Below are positions 17,020-26,245 of a stretch of 64,000 nt of DNA, one piece after another. Source of the stretch: SZUA-430 sp040080835 (GTDB lineage Bacteria; Pseudomonadota; Alphaproteobacteria; Micropepsales; Micropepsaceae); NCBI GenBank assembly GCA_040080835.1, contig JBEBHP010000007.1, forward strand, positions 1 to 64,000, given 5' to 3'. Made by a program: the position numbers and the translations under genes. Every line of letters begins with the position of its first letter. Position 1 is the first letter of the stretch. Under the pieces are notes generated by a model, which was given only the letters and a program-made list of their open reading frames with translations, was not told the DNA's origin and ran no database searches.

Positions 17020-17997
17020 CTACCAGCGGATCAGCGCTGAACCCCAGGTAAATCCACCGCCCATGGCCTCAACCAGCACAAGGTGACCGGCCTTGATACG
17101 GCCGTCCTTGACGGCGGTATTCAGCGCAAGAGGCACGGAAGCAGCCGACGTGTTGGCATGCTGGGCGACCGTCGACACCACGCGCGAGGGATGCACGCCG
17201 ACCTTGCGGGCGGTTGCATCCAGGATGCGCTGATTGGCCTGGTGCGGCACGAACCAGTCAATATCGCCTGCCGCGAGCGAGCATTTGGCGAGCGCCGTTT
17301 CGATCGCCTCGGACATGTTCGTGACCGCATGTCGGAACACTTCACGACCTTCCATGCGCAGAAGACCGGTTGTTCTCGTCTTCGACGGCCCGCCGTCAAC
17401 ATAGAGCAGGTCGTGATGCCGACCGTCAGAAAACAGATGCGAGGTCAGCACACCACGATCGCTCGAGGTGCCGGCCCCCTGCGCGGCAGTCAGGAGCAGC
17501 GCACCAGCGCCGTCGCCGAACAACACGGCTGTCGTGCGGTCTTTCCAGTCCAGAATGCGGGAAAAGGTCTCGGCACCGATGACAAGGCAGTTCTTCGCCT
17601 GTCCGGCCTTGATGAAATTGTCGGCAACCGCGATCGCATAGACAAACCCGGAGCACACCGCCTGCACATCGAAGGCAGCGCCGCGTGTCATCCCGAGGCG
17701 TGCCTGGACAGTCGTGGCCGTCGCAGGAAATGTTTCATCCGGCGTCGCGGTCGCAAGCACGATCATGTCCAGGGCCGATGGCGAGACGCTTGCAGAACGC
17801 AATGCGTCCTGCGCTGCGGCAAATGCAAGATCGGAGGTGAACTCGCCTTCGGCTGCAATGCGACGCTCCCGGATGCCCGTGCGCTCGCGGATCCATTCAT
17901 CGCTTGTGTCGAGTTGCGTGGCCAGTTCTTCATTCGTCACGGTTCGCGCAGGCAGGTAGGCGCCAACGCCGGCAACCTGTGAACGGATTACGGTCAT
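17020..17997 (-). CDS. fabH: 3-oxoacyl-ACP synthase III (KAS III)
   Basis: A 325-residue initiating condensing enzyme of type II fatty acid synthesis, joining acetyl-CoA to malonyl-ACP. The catalytic triad is visible: Cys in FDVQAVCSGFVYA near residue 113, His in WFVPHQANQR near 252, Asn in VAQHANTSAAS near 282. The C-terminal GGGFTWGSALIRW is typical. The ATG overlaps the last base of plsX's stop codon, keeping the conserved plsX-fabH coupling. Confidence 0.97.
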   Translation of the reverse strand: MTVIRSQVAGVGAYLPARTVTNEELATQLDTSDEWIRERTGIRERRIAAEGEFTSDLAFAAAQDALRSASVSPSALDMIVLATATPDETFPATATTVQARLGMTRGAAFDVQAVCSGFVYAIAVADNFIKAGQAKNCLVIGAETFSRILDWKDRTTAVLFGDGAGALLLTAAQGAGTSSDRGVLTSHLFSDGRHHDLLYVDGGPSKTRTTGLLRMEGREVFRHAVTNMSEAIETALAKCSLAAGDIDWFVPHQANQRILDATARKVGVHPSRVVSTVAQHANTSAASVPLALNTAVKDGRIKAGHLVLVEAMGGGFTWGSALIRW

Positions 17998-19094
17998 CAG
18001 CTTGTTGCCGCTTCCGGCGTGGGGATGACATCCGGCACGGATTCCGGCTTTGCGCCGTCAAGTGCGGCCCCGGAAGCTGGCAGGTGCGCCATTGCGTCGG
18101 CGATGCGCTGTACGAAGTCGCTACCGCCCATTTCAACAGCCAGATCAATTGCAGACGCAAAGCCCAGCCCGTCGGTACCGCCGTGGCTTTTGACGACCAC
18201 GCCATTCAGCCCGAGAAACACGCCACCATTGACGGCGCGCGGATCCAGCTTTTGCCTCAGGACATTGAACCCGGATTTGGAAAACACATAGCCAATGCGC
18301 GAGAGGAACGATCGTGCCATGGCAGAACGGATATAGTGGCCGATAAGCCGCGCCGTACCTTCCGCAGTCTTGAGCGCGATATTGCCGGTGAAGCCGGACG
18401 TCACCACCACGTCGACGGTGCCGGTGCTGATATCATCACCTTCGACGAACCCGTAAAAGCGCATCGGCAGGCCTGAATTCCTGAGAGCAACGGCTGCAGC
18501 CTTCACCGCTTCGTTGCCCTTCATTTCCTCGACACCGACGTTCAGCAGCCCGACGCTGGGCCGGTCCAGGCCCAGCACGACGCGCGCATAGGCTTCACCG
18601 AGCATTGCGAAATCGAAGAGCTGCCTCGCATCGGTATCGATGTTGGCACCAACATCCAGCACGACAGACTGTCCCCGGATCGTTGGCCAGATGGCTGCAA
18701 TCGCGGGCCGGGACAGGCCCGGAACCGTACGCAGTTGCACTTTCGCCATCGCCATCAGTGCGCCGGTATTGCCAGCGCTGACGACAACCTGCGCATCCTT
18801 GTTGCGGACAGAGTCGATGGCACGCCACATGGACGTGTTGCGACCTCGGCGGAGAGCTTGCGAGGGCTTGTCCTCCATACCCACCACATCATCGCAATGC
18901 ACGACCTGAGTGACGTTTTTCAGTGCGGGGCGGCTGAGCAGGATTGCCTGCAGGCGCGAATGATCGCCGTGCAGGAGAAATTTTGCTTTTGGGTGCCGGA
19001 CATGGGCGATCGCAAGCCCGTCGACCACAGCCTGAGGGGCATTGTCGCCACCCATGCCATCCACAGATACGACAAGTTCACGGTTCACCAGCAC
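17997..19094 (-). CDS. plsX: phosphate acyltransferase PlsX
   Basis: A 365-residue enzyme that makes acyl-phosphate from acyl-ACP, feeding PlsY for phospholipid synthesis. The N-terminal VSVDGMGGDNAP motif and the internal SAGNTGALMAMA, GANID and VTSGFTGNIALKTAEG segments are diagnostic. It lies between rpmF and fabH, the classic arrangement linking envelope lipid synthesis with ribosome supply. Confidence 0.97.
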   Translation of the reverse strand: MLVNRELVVSVDGMGGDNAPQAVVDGLAIAHVRHPKAKFLLHGDHSRLQAILLSRPALKNVTQVVHCDDVVGMEDKPSQALRRGRNTSMWRAIDSVRNKDAQVVVSAGNTGALMAMAKVQLRTVPGLSRPAIAAIWPTIRGQSVVLDVGANIDTDARQLFDFAMLGEAYARVVLGLDRPSVGLLNVGVEEMKGNEAVKAAAVALRNSGLPMRFYGFVEGDDISTGTVDVVVTSGFTGNIALKTAEGTARLIGHYIRSAMARSFLSRIGYVFSKSGFNVLRQKLDPRAVNGGVFLGLNGVVVKSHGGTDGLGFASAIDLAVEMGGSDFVQRIADAMAHLPASGAALDGAKPESVPDVIPTPEAATS

Positions 19095-19158
19095 TCTGTC
19101 CTTTCAGGCGGCCGCCGACAAATCATCGGACAACTATGCGCCGTGAATGCCACGAGCG

Positions 19159-19341
19159 CTAGCTTGCCTTGCTCTTTTCGATTTCGCGGCCGTCATAGTG
19201 CTTGCACTTCGGGCAAACATGGTGCGGACGCTTCATCTCGCCACAATTGCTGCACTCGGCGAAGTCCGGTCGTGACAGGGCATGGTGCGAGCGGCGCATG
19301 TTGCGCCGGGACGGGCTGACTTTTCTTTTGGGGACCGCCAT
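19159..19341 (-). CDS. rpmF: 50S ribosomal protein L32
   Basis: A 60-residue protein, MAVPKRKVSPSRRNMRRSHH at the start, with a zinc-ribbon Cys pattern (CSNCGEMK, then CPKCKHYDG). ATG 19341 is chosen because GAGGAGAGG precedes it and the length fits L32; an open frame further upstream is not part of the gene. It lies in the conserved DUF177 - rpmF - plsX - fabH order. Confidence 0.97.
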   Translation of the reverse strand: MAVPKRKVSPSRRNMRRSHHALSRPDFAECSNCGEMKRPHHVCPKCKHYDGREIEKSKAS

Positions 19342-19523
19342 GGGCCACCTCTCCTCAAACAGTGATAGACCCGTCTTCAGCACCACTTGAGGCAGCGCAA
19401 AAGTTCGGCCGTAAAATAAGGGCCGGATACAATAGGAAACCGGGCCCGAGTTCAACCCCCAGAATTCTGCGATTCCCGGGAATTCGATGGTCATAAAAGC
19501 GCAGATTTGAGCGCCGCCTCGCT

Positions 19524-20090
19524 TTACCCCTTGGGCTCGAGTTTTGCCTTGAGCTTTGCAAGCGCCGCAAACGGGTTTGCCTTGGGAGTATCCTCGACCG
19601 GCGGAGCGGTCTCTTCAAACGCAATTCCTTCCTTGCGGGGATAGGGATTGAGGTTAAGGGCGACTTCCTCGACAGCGATTGCACCAAGATCGAGTTCGTT
19701 CGTGAGCGGCTCCGGGGGATCTTCACCGACCGGATCAACGAACACTTCGTCGTGCGCAAGTTCGGGACCCAGCATGTCCTCTGGCAGGTATTTGCGCTCA
19801 AAGTCGGTGGAAATCGTTTCCTCCACGGGCTCAAGTGTCACCACGCAGTTTTGCACGACATGCGCGGTGATGTGGCCTGTGAGCTTGATACCGCGCGCGC
19901 GCCAGCGACCAAGCCTTATCTCGCAGGCAAGCTCGCGGATGGACTCGATCTCGAGGAACGCGGCGATCGACGCCAGTTCGTCGGCTTTTGCAGCAAAAAC
20001 CTGCACCAGCCCGCCTTCGCCGACTTTTCGGACAGCAACCAGCCTGCGCAACAGGTGCGGTTCCTTGTGAGAGTGATCCTGCTTGCTCAC
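19524..20090 (-). CDS. DUF177 (YceD-like) protein
   Basis: About 188 residues. The central GHITAHVVQNCVVTLEPVEETI is the typical DUF177 core, with an acidic C-terminal half (DPVGEDPPEPL, IAVEEVALNLNPYPR). DUF177 proteins upstream of rpmF are widespread; E. coli YceD and plant homologues act in 23S rRNA processing or ribosome assembly. GTG 20090 overlaps the CBP3 stop as GTGA; a GTG at 20102 is an alternative. The strict zinc Cys pair is incomplete in this protein. Confidence 0.85.
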   Translation of the reverse strand: MSKQDHSHKEPHLLRRLVAVRKVGEGGLVQVFAAKADELASIAAFLEIESIRELACEIRLGRWRARGIKLTGHITAHVVQNCVVTLEPVEETISTDFERKYLPEDMLGPELAHDEVFVDPVGEDPPEPLTNELDLGAIAVEEVALNLNPYPRKEGIAFEETAPPVEDTPKANPFAALAKLKAKLEPKG

Positions 20091-20626
20091 GGCGCAGGCC
20101 ACTCAAAGGCGCCAGCGGCAATGACGGTATCATCGGCTGCCTGGAGCGACTCGGACGCGGCGCGCACATAGCTGGCAAGCGAGTCGACGCGCGCAGCATC
20201 AACTTCGGCATTTCGATACACATTTCGGTGCAGAGCGCTCCGGAGCGCTGTCGCATCCCCATCCTTCAGCGCCGCTTCATAGGCAGCCACACGCCCGTAA
20301 AAGGCTTGCACCATACCCTTCATGTGCCTGGGCACGCCCATGTCTCCCAGGCCCAGCTCCCGCAGGTTGAACTCCAGGTTGGCAAACATGTGGTCAAACA
20401 TGGCCTGCGAAAGGCGTTTGCCGTCAGTGCGAACCATTTTCAAGCGCGGCATATATAGCCCGGCGTGCAGGACGATCAGGTCGAAGCGGCCGTCTATTGT
20501 GTCCGCGACATCGAGCGCCTGATAGAACTCGGGGCGCCTCGCCTGCTCCACGATGGAATTGTAGATCCACGCGCCCTGGCGGGCAGTTTCGCGCCCCCGG
20601 GACATGAACGAAAAGAGAGAAAGCAC
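20087..20626 (-). CDS. ubiquinol-cytochrome c chaperone (CBP3 family)
   Basis: A 179-residue protein of the CBP3 domain family. Helical, with FYQALDVADTIDGRFDLIVLHAGLYMPRL and LRELGLGDMGVPRHMKGMVQAFYGRV, which are typical. In mitochondria CBP3 helps assemble cytochrome b into complex III; alphaproteobacterial members next to DUF177 are presumed to do the same. The start is GTG 20626, with AGGAAT upstream. It is divergent from bamE with a 100-base gap. Confidence 0.85.
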   Translation of the reverse strand: MLSLFSFMSRGRETARQGAWIYNSIVEQARRPEFYQALDVADTIDGRFDLIVLHAGLYMPRLKMVRTDGKRLSQAMFDHMFANLEFNLRELGLGDMGVPRHMKGMVQAFYGRVAAYEAALKDGDATALRSALHRNVYRNAEVDAARVDSLASYVRAASESLQAADDTVIAAGAFEWPAP

Positions 20627-20726
20627 GATCGCGGTATTCCTGCATTTGGGGCGCCTCCCTTGAAATTAGGGTAGCGAGGCGGTAGGTCAATCTGTCATAG
20701 TTTCCCCTGTGTTTGGGAGCAATCCA

Positions 20727-21206
20727 ATGTCTTCACGTTTGTTGTTAACTGGCGCCCTTTTATTGGCGGGCTTGTCAGCCTGTGCGCCGATCAAGGATGT
20801 CCGGGGATATATCCCGGACGAAGAAAAGGTCGCGGACGTCAAAATTGGCACAGATACCCGCGATACCGTGCAGTCCAAGCTGGGTACGCCCTCTTCGACA
20901 GCGGCTTTTGGCGATCCGACCTGGTACTACATCTCGACCGAGCAGGAGCGCTACGCGTTCTTCCAGCCCGATGTGACCAAGCGCCAGATCCTGGCGGTTG
21001 AATTCAGCGAAGACGGCAAGGTCGCCGACGTCCGCAAGTATGGGATCGAGGACGGCCAGGTCATCGCACTCGTCGATCGCGAAACACCGAGCCGCGGCAA
21101 GGAAATGACTTTGTTGCAGCAGCTGTTCGGAAACATGGGTGGCTTGCCCGCCGGTGCACCTGGCCAGCAGAACGGCCCTGGTCGGCCCGGTGGCGACGGG
21201 AAATAG
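20727..21206 (+). CDS. bamE: outer membrane assembly lipoprotein BamE (SmpA/OmlA)
   Basis: A 159-residue lipoprotein. The signal ends in LAGLSAC, a lipobox, with Cys19 the likely lipidated residue. The SmpA/OmlA fold follows: IKIGTDTRDTVQSKLGTPSS-type residues, WYYIS and AVEFSEDGKVADV. BamE stabilises the BAM complex that inserts outer-membrane beta-barrels. The C-terminal 30 residues are a Gly/Pro-rich tail seen in alphaproteobacterial members. ATG 20727 is chosen over GTG 20709 because it begins the signal peptide. A strong terminator follows. Confidence 0.92.
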   Translation: MSSRLLLTGALLLAGLSACAPIKDVRGYIPDEEKVADVKIGTDTRDTVQSKLGTPSSTAAFGDPTWYYISTEQERYAFFQPDVTKRQILAVEFSEDGKVADVRKYGIEDGQVIALVDRETPSRGKEMTLLQQLFGNMGGLPAGAPGQQNGPGRPGGDGK

Positions 21207-21225
21207 TCTTCCAGCTTTCGGAAAC

Positions 21226-21260
21226 AAAAAAGGCCCCGGAAAACCGGGGCCTTTCTTTTT
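21226..21260. terminator. bidirectional rho-independent terminator
   Basis: An 8- to 9-bp perfect stem, AGGCCCCGG with CCGGGGCCT, closed by a 4-A loop, has an A-run before it and TTTCTTTTT after it. It sits between convergent bamE and hppA and can serve both. Confidence 0.92.
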
Positions 21261-21284
21261 GGCTTGAAGCGGCTCAGGCCATGC

Positions 21285-23435
21285 TCAGATGTGAGCCAGG
21301 GCTGCAAGCAGGAGCAAGGCCACGATGTTCGTGATCTTGATCATCGGGTTGATGGCAGGTCCAGCCGTATCCTTGTAGGGGTCACCAACGGTGTCTCCTG
21401 TGACAGCAGCCTTGTGGGCGTCCGAGCCCTTGCCGCCAAAGTGGCCGTCTTCGATGTACTTCTTGGCGTTGTCCCACGCGCCACCACCCGAAGTCATCGA
21501 AATGGCAACGAACAGACCCGTCAGAATGACACCCATCAGCATGGCACCGACGGCAGACAGGGCCGCGCCCTTGCCCTCGATGACCCACACGCCCAGGAAG
21601 AGCACGAGTGGCGACAGTACCGGCAACAGCGATGGAATGACCATTTCCCTGATGGCAGCGACCGTCAGCATGTCAACCGCACGACCATAGTCGGGCTTTT
21701 CAGTGCCCTTCATAATGCCCGGCTTCTCTTTGAACTGGCGGCGGACCTCTTCAACAACCGCACTGGCAGCGCGGCCCACAGCCGTCATGCCCATTGAAGC
21801 AAAGAGGTAAGGCAACATGCCACCCAGGAAGAGGCCGACAACAACCCAGGGGCTCGCCAGGCTGAAGGTCACGGCCACTTTCTGACCACCTTCAAGGAAG
21901 AACGAGTACTGGGTTTCCGAGGCGTGCTCACGGAAATAGCTGAGGTCGGCAGTATATGCAGCGAACAGCACCAACGCACCGAGCCCGGCCGAACCAATGG
22001 CGTAACCCTTGGTTACGGCCTTTGTCGTGTTGCCGACTGCGTCCAGAGCGTCCGTCGTTTTGCGAACCTCCTTGTCGAGCCCTGACATTTCAGCAATACC
22101 GCCAGCGTTGTCGGTGACGGGACCAAATGCGTCGAGCGCAACGATCATACCCGCAAGTGCCAGCATCGTCGTGGTCGCAATGGCAATACCAAACAGCCCT
22201 GCAAGGGTGTAGGCCACAATGATGCCCCACACGATCACCAGCGCCGGAAGCGCCGTCGATTCCATTGATACTGCAAGTCCTTGAATGACGTTCGTACCGT
22301 GACCGGTAACGGACGCCTTCGCGATCTCGCGCACGGGACGATAGCCAGTACCCGTATAGTACTCCGTGATCCAAACGAGCAGGCCAGTAACGGCAAGCCC
22401 CGTGATACCGCAGAGGAACAACGACATGCCGGTGAAGGTGCCGGTGATCGTCGTCAGTGTACGGTCGAAGCCCAGATATTGCTGGGTGACGATGCCAATA
22501 AGAACAAGCGAGATCAATGCAGTGACCACGAGGCCCTTGTACAGGGCGCCCATGATGTTGTTGCTCTTGCCGAGCTTCACGAAGAACGTACCGACAATGG
22601 ACGCGAGGATGCAGACGCCGGCGATCAGCAGCGGGTAAAGCATCATCACGCTCTTGTCGTCCGCACCGAAGTAGATCGAGGCCAGAACCATTGTCGCGCC
22701 GATTGTCACGACATAGGTTTCAAAGAGGTCGGCCGCCATACCCGCGCAGTCACCGACGTTGTCGCCAACATTGTCCGCAATCGTCGCAGGGTTGCGTGGA
22801 TCATCTTCGGGAATGCCGGCTTCGACCTTGCCGACCATGTCGCCCCCTACATCGGCACCCTTGGTAAAGATGCCGCCACCGAGACGGGCAAAGATTGAAA
22901 TGATTGACGCACCAAGCGCCAGCGCCACCAGCGCTTCATTGATCGCACGATTCTGTTCTTCGATGCGCACATCAAGGCCTGCAGACAGGATCGCATAGAA
23001 GCCTGCGATGCCAAGGAGTGCCAGCCCCACCACGAGCATGCCGGTTGAGGCACCGGAGCGGAAGGCAATGTCCAGACCCTGGGCCAACCCCTTGCGCGAG
23101 GCTTCTGTCGTGCGAACGTTCGCACGAACCGACACGTGCATGCCGACAAAACCTGCAAGTCCCGAGAGGAATGCACCAATTGCAAACCCCAGCGGAACGC
23201 GCCAGTTCTGGAATGCGATGGTCAGTACAAAGAGCACGGCCACCGCTGCATAGGCGATGGTGGTGTACTGGCGTTTCAGATAGGCGGCGGCGCCTTCCTG
23301 AATTGCTGCAGCAATTTCCTGCATGCGGGCGTTACCCGCTGGCGCCGCAAGAATGGATTGAATGGTAATATAGCCATACACGAGCGCCGTGGCGGCGCAG
23401 ACCAAAGTGACGATTAATCCTGTCCCGGTATCCAT
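21285..23435 (-). CDS. hppA: K+-independent proton-translocating pyrophosphatase
   Basis: A 716-residue integral membrane pump that hydrolyses pyrophosphate and moves protons. Substrate-site motifs are present: GGGIFTKGADVGGDMVGKVE, DNVGDNVGDCAGMAADLFE, and a third acidic motif near the C-terminus (AWDNAKKYIEDG, then DTVGDPYKDTAGPAINPMIK). The segment GNTTKAVTKG carries Lys and Thr at the two positions that are Ala in K+-dependent enzymes, which marks the K+-independent, H+-pumping class. It ends the leftward nrdR-to-hppA block and is convergent with bamE. Confidence 0.97.
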   Translation of the reverse strand: MDTGTGLIVTLVCAATALVYGYITIQSILAAPAGNARMQEIAAAIQEGAAAYLKRQYTTIAYAAVAVLFVLTIAFQNWRVPLGFAIGAFLSGLAGFVGMHVSVRANVRTTEASRKGLAQGLDIAFRSGASTGMLVVGLALLGIAGFYAILSAGLDVRIEEQNRAINEALVALALGASIISIFARLGGGIFTKGADVGGDMVGKVEAGIPEDDPRNPATIADNVGDNVGDCAGMAADLFETYVVTIGATMVLASIYFGADDKSVMMLYPLLIAGVCILASIVGTFFVKLGKSNNIMGALYKGLVVTALISLVLIGIVTQQYLGFDRTLTTITGTFTGMSLFLCGITGLAVTGLLVWITEYYTGTGYRPVREIAKASVTGHGTNVIQGLAVSMESTALPALVIVWGIIVAYTLAGLFGIAIATTTMLALAGMIVALDAFGPVTDNAGGIAEMSGLDKEVRKTTDALDAVGNTTKAVTKGYAIGSAGLGALVLFAAYTADLSYFREHASETQYSFFLEGGQKVAVTFSLASPWVVVGLFLGGMLPYLFASMGMTAVGRAASAVVEEVRRQFKEKPGIMKGTEKPDYGRAVDMLTVAAIREMVIPSLLPVLSPLVLFLGVWVIEGKGAALSAVGAMLMGVILTGLFVAISMTSGGGAWDNAKKYIEDGHFGGKGSDAHKAAVTGDTVGDPYKDTAGPAINPMIKITNIVALLLLAALAHI

Positions 23436-23657
23436 ATGCCCTCAGACCCTGAATTGAAGTTAGCCGGAATCCGGTGAGAACCATTTTCCGGGCTTGGATT
23501 CGGAGGGATGTGCACTTTCGTGCACAGACGCGAGTCAAAGCCGACTCACTTGGCCCCCCGGCCAAAAAGACGGCGGAACATGCCAAACGCGGTAGGGTGT
23601 TGCAATACTCGAACTCGGCGGATATGCGGCAAATATGCCGAAACGCCCTCGGTGGTT

Positions 23658-24107
23658 CTATCTGAAGTCTGTTGCGGAATCCCGGAACCCGACTTTCTTA
23701 ACGATATCCGGCCCTACAATCTTGATGCACGCGCTCAACAGGCGCTGCTCCAGTCCAGCCTGATCCAAAGCATTAGGATCTTCCCCTAGCACGATAGTGG
23801 TGCCGTGGACTTCACGCAGAAATGCGTCCTGGATGTAGGGGATCTTCTCCAGCAGCATCATCTTGTTCGTATCATCCGGCAAGATGAGCGTCACATTCAG
23901 ATACACGTACCTGACCAACTGCCCCTTTACCATGACGGGTGCAACCAGCATCGGCATGGACACTGAAGGCAAGGACGGTGCCTTTTCCGTTTTTTCTGCA
24001 GCTGGCTTGGCCGCAGGCTCGCTCGCAAACACTGCCGCAGGACACGCAAACGCCACAGCAACAGCGATTGCAATGGACCTCAGGTTTCTGATTGGACTAC
24101 TTCGCAC
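23658..24107 (-). CDS. conserved exported protein of unknown function upstream of hppA
   Basis: About 149 residues. GTG 24107 gives a clean signal peptide, MRSSPIRNLRS then IAIAVAVAFACPAAVFA. A Lys/Ala/Glu-rich linker and a domain of about 100 residues follow (VMVKGQLVRYVYLNVTLILPDD, then IPYIQDAFLREVHG). The domain recalls FliL-like periplasmic domains, but I cannot assign it. It sits between thiL and hppA. An upstream TTG at 24155 would overlap the small gene before it and break the signal peptide. Confidence 0.6.
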   Translation of the reverse strand: MRSSPIRNLRSIAIAVAVAFACPAAVFASEPAAKPAAEKTEKAPSLPSVSMPMLVAPVMVKGQLVRYVYLNVTLILPDDTNKMMLLEKIPYIQDAFLREVHGTTIVLGEDPNALDQAGLEQRLLSACIKIVGPDIVKKVGFRDSATDFR

Positions 24108-24189
24108 CCTGTTCGGCTTTCTTGGCGTCGGTTTGTGAACTCGCGCCGAAGACAATCATGAGCAGGATTAACGCCATAATAAAACGCAT
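24097..24189 (-). CDS. 30-residue membrane-anchored or exported microprotein (predicted)
   Basis: A short frame starting ATG 24189 with GGAG at correct distance upstream. It encodes MRFIMALILLMIVFG followed by a short polar tail rich in Lys and Ala. The hydrophobic N-terminus could be a membrane anchor. It overlaps the start of the next exported-protein gene by 11 bases, as coupled genes do. Its small size makes it unproven. Confidence 0.4.
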   Translation of the reverse strand: MRFIMALILLMIVFGASSQTDAKKAEQGAK

Positions 24190-24271
24190 CTTGGGTACTC
24201 CACCAACATCCCCAGATGGCATTCTGCACATGCCGATTTAACGTCACGTGAAGCTGGAATTCATCAACTGT

Positions 24272-25264
24272 TTAAAAATGTGTGAACCCGGAACGTGCAA
24301 ATTGAAGCAGTCGACCATCTTCCGCCAGTACTGTGACGCCAGCGCCCTTCTTGCGGCACTTTCCGATCTTGGTAATGGCCACCCCCAGCCGCCTGGACAG
24401 ACTGCGCAGCCGCCGTTCCGTCGACGGCGGCGCCGCAAATGCAAGTTCATAATCGTCGCCACATGTAAGCAGAAACTCGATGGACACCTCCGCCGAACCC
24501 AAAAGCGCGCGCGCTGCATCAGACACGGGCACATCGGCAGACGAGATTTCAATCCCCACACCCGACACTTCGCTCAAGTGACCTGCGTCAGCCACCAGCC
24601 CATCGGAGACATCGATGCATGCATGCGCGATCGCCCCCAGCCTGACGCCCAGTTCACACCTGGGAACGGGTATCCGATAGCGGTTCAAGAAAAATCGCTC
24701 GGCGGCGGCGGTACTGCGAACGGTCTCTTTGCTGACGGCTAGGCCCAGCCCGGCATCACCAATCGTACCAGTCACCCAGATATCATCGCCAGAGCGCGCG
24801 CCACTGCGCTTCAGCATCTTTCCGCGACGCACTTCTCCGATGGCGGTGATTGAAATCGACAACGGGCCGGGAGTTGAAACGGTATCACCACCGATCAGGT
24901 GGATGCCAAACGCCAGCTGGTCAGCGGCCAGGCCGCTCGCAAATTCCTTGACCCACTGCTCATCCACCCATGCAGGCCACGCCGTCGTCATCAGATACGC
25001 TCTCGGCCTTGCACCTTTGGCTGCCAGGTCAGAGAGATTTACCCGCAACGCCTTGCGGGCAACGTCCGCAGGCGGATCATTTCTGAGGAAATGAATGCCT
25101 TCCACAACACAGTCAGCCGTCAGCACGAATTCATGGGCAGGTCGCGGCGACAGAACCGCTGCGTCGTCCTTCAGCAGAAAAGCTCCGCGCTCGCCTTTGG
25201 CCAGTGGCGCGAGATATCGTTCAATCAGATCAAATTCACCAGGCCGGCGCGAGCCTTGGCTCAT
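24272..25264 (-). CDS. thiL: thiamine-monophosphate kinase
   Basis: A 330-residue enzyme that phosphorylates thiamine monophosphate to thiamine diphosphate with ATP. The N-terminal GEFDLIERYLAPL, KDDAAVL, LTADCVVEGIHFL and VNLSDLAAKGARP are diagnostic for ThiL/PurM-fold kinases. DVSDGLVADAGHL in the middle is also typical. The start overlaps the nusB stop by 4 bases. Confidence 0.95.
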   Translation of the reverse strand: MSQGSRRPGEFDLIERYLAPLAKGERGAFLLKDDAAVLSPRPAHEFVLTADCVVEGIHFLRNDPPADVARKALRVNLSDLAAKGARPRAYLMTTAWPAWVDEQWVKEFASGLAADQLAFGIHLIGGDTVSTPGPLSISITAIGEVRRGKMLKRSGARSGDDIWVTGTIGDAGLGLAVSKETVRSTAAAERFFLNRYRIPVPRCELGVRLGAIAHACIDVSDGLVADAGHLSEVSGVGIEISSADVPVSDAARALLGSAEVSIEFLLTCGDDYELAFAAPPSTERRLRSLSRRLGVAITKIGKCRKKGAGVTVLAEDGRLLQFARSGFTHF

Positions 25265-25776
25265 GGCTGCGATTGATCGAGCGCCGCAACTTCCTCTGGC
25301 CGGAATTCACGTGCGATTCGATAGAGATTGCCGCTGATGAATGTCAGCTCTTCGCCTTTTTCTTCGTAAAAGGCGGAAGCAACATTCAGGTATTCATTGA
25401 CGAGGACGCGCACCGGAACAGAAGCATTGGCAAGGAACTCGTAGGAACTGGCGCGCAGTATGGCTCGCATGATCGTATCAATGCGGTCATAGTGCCAGTT
25501 CTTTCCCGTCGCACGCGCAAGTGCGCGATCAATTTCTTCCTGCCTCTCCACGACCCCCCGCACAATGCCGGCAAAGTATTTGTGGTCAGCTTCGGCATAC
25601 GTATCACCTTCGATTTCCTGACCCATTCGGTGGTCAATGAATTCAGTGATGGCGGATTCCGAATCCTGTCCAGACATCTCCATTTGATAAAGCGCCTGCA
25701 CCACGGCCAGACGGGACGCACTGCGCGACCGGCCACCGGAACGTCTTTGTTGTCTGGGCTTTTCGTTGTCTGACAT
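25261..25776 (-). CDS. nusB: transcription antitermination factor NusB
   Basis: A 171-residue all-helical RNA-binding protein acting with NusE/S10 at boxA in rRNA transcription. RSASRLAVVQALYQMEMSG near the N-terminus, ILRASSYEFLANASVPVRVLVNEYLNVA and a C-terminal GNLYRIAREFRPEE are characteristic. ATG 25776 begins one base after the ribH stop; the ORF upstream of it lies inside ribH. Placement after ribH is conserved in many bacteria. Confidence 0.95.
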   Translation of the reverse strand: MSDNEKPRQQRRSGGRSRSASRLAVVQALYQMEMSGQDSESAITEFIDHRMGQEIEGDTYAEADHKYFAGIVRGVVERQEEIDRALARATGKNWHYDRIDTIMRAILRASSYEFLANASVPVRVLVNEYLNVASAFYEEKGEELTFISGNLYRIAREFRPEEVAALDQSQP

Positions 25777-25777
25777 G

Positions 25778-26242
25778 TCAGCGAAGACCGAAACTGAATT
25801 TGCGCTTGACTTCAATCATGGCAAGCACGGCCTTGGCCGCATTCTCTCCCTTGTGCTCAACCTTGGATGCATCAAGTCGCGCCCACGCCTGACTTTCGTT
25901 TTCAACGGTCAGGATTCCATTGCCGATTGCCAGGCAGTGCTGCACCGTCAGTTCCATCAACCCGCGCGCGGACTCATTCGAGACAATTTCATAATGTGTG
26001 GTTTCGCCTCGAATGACACAGCCCAGGGCAACAAAGCCGTCAAATGCCGGTCCCGTTGCATGGCCCGATGAATTGGCCATGGCGATGGCACCCGGAATCT
26101 CAAGCGCGCCAGGAACCGTAATGACGTCCACATTGGCACCAGCTGTTGTCAGGACTTTCTGGGCGCCGGAAAGCGCCGCGTCCGAAATGTCAGGGTAGTA
26201 CCTGGCCTCGACAATCAAGATCCGGACTTGGGATTTTGTCAT
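25778..26242 (-). CDS. ribH: 6,7-dimethyl-8-ribityllumazine synthase
   Basis: A 154-residue enzyme of the penultimate riboflavin step. VPGALEIPGA, GCVIRGETTHYEIV and GNGILTVEN cover the substrate and phosphate sites; His in THY is the catalytic His. Starts 3 bases after ribBA. Confidence 0.96.
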   Translation of the reverse strand: MTKSQVRILIVEARYYPDISDAALSGAQKVLTTAGANVDVITVPGALEIPGAIAMANSSGHATGPAFDGFVALGCVIRGETTHYEIVSNESARGLMELTVQHCLAIGNGILTVENESQAWARLDASKVEHKGENAAKAVLAMIEVKRKFSFGLR

Positions 26243-26245
26243 GCG

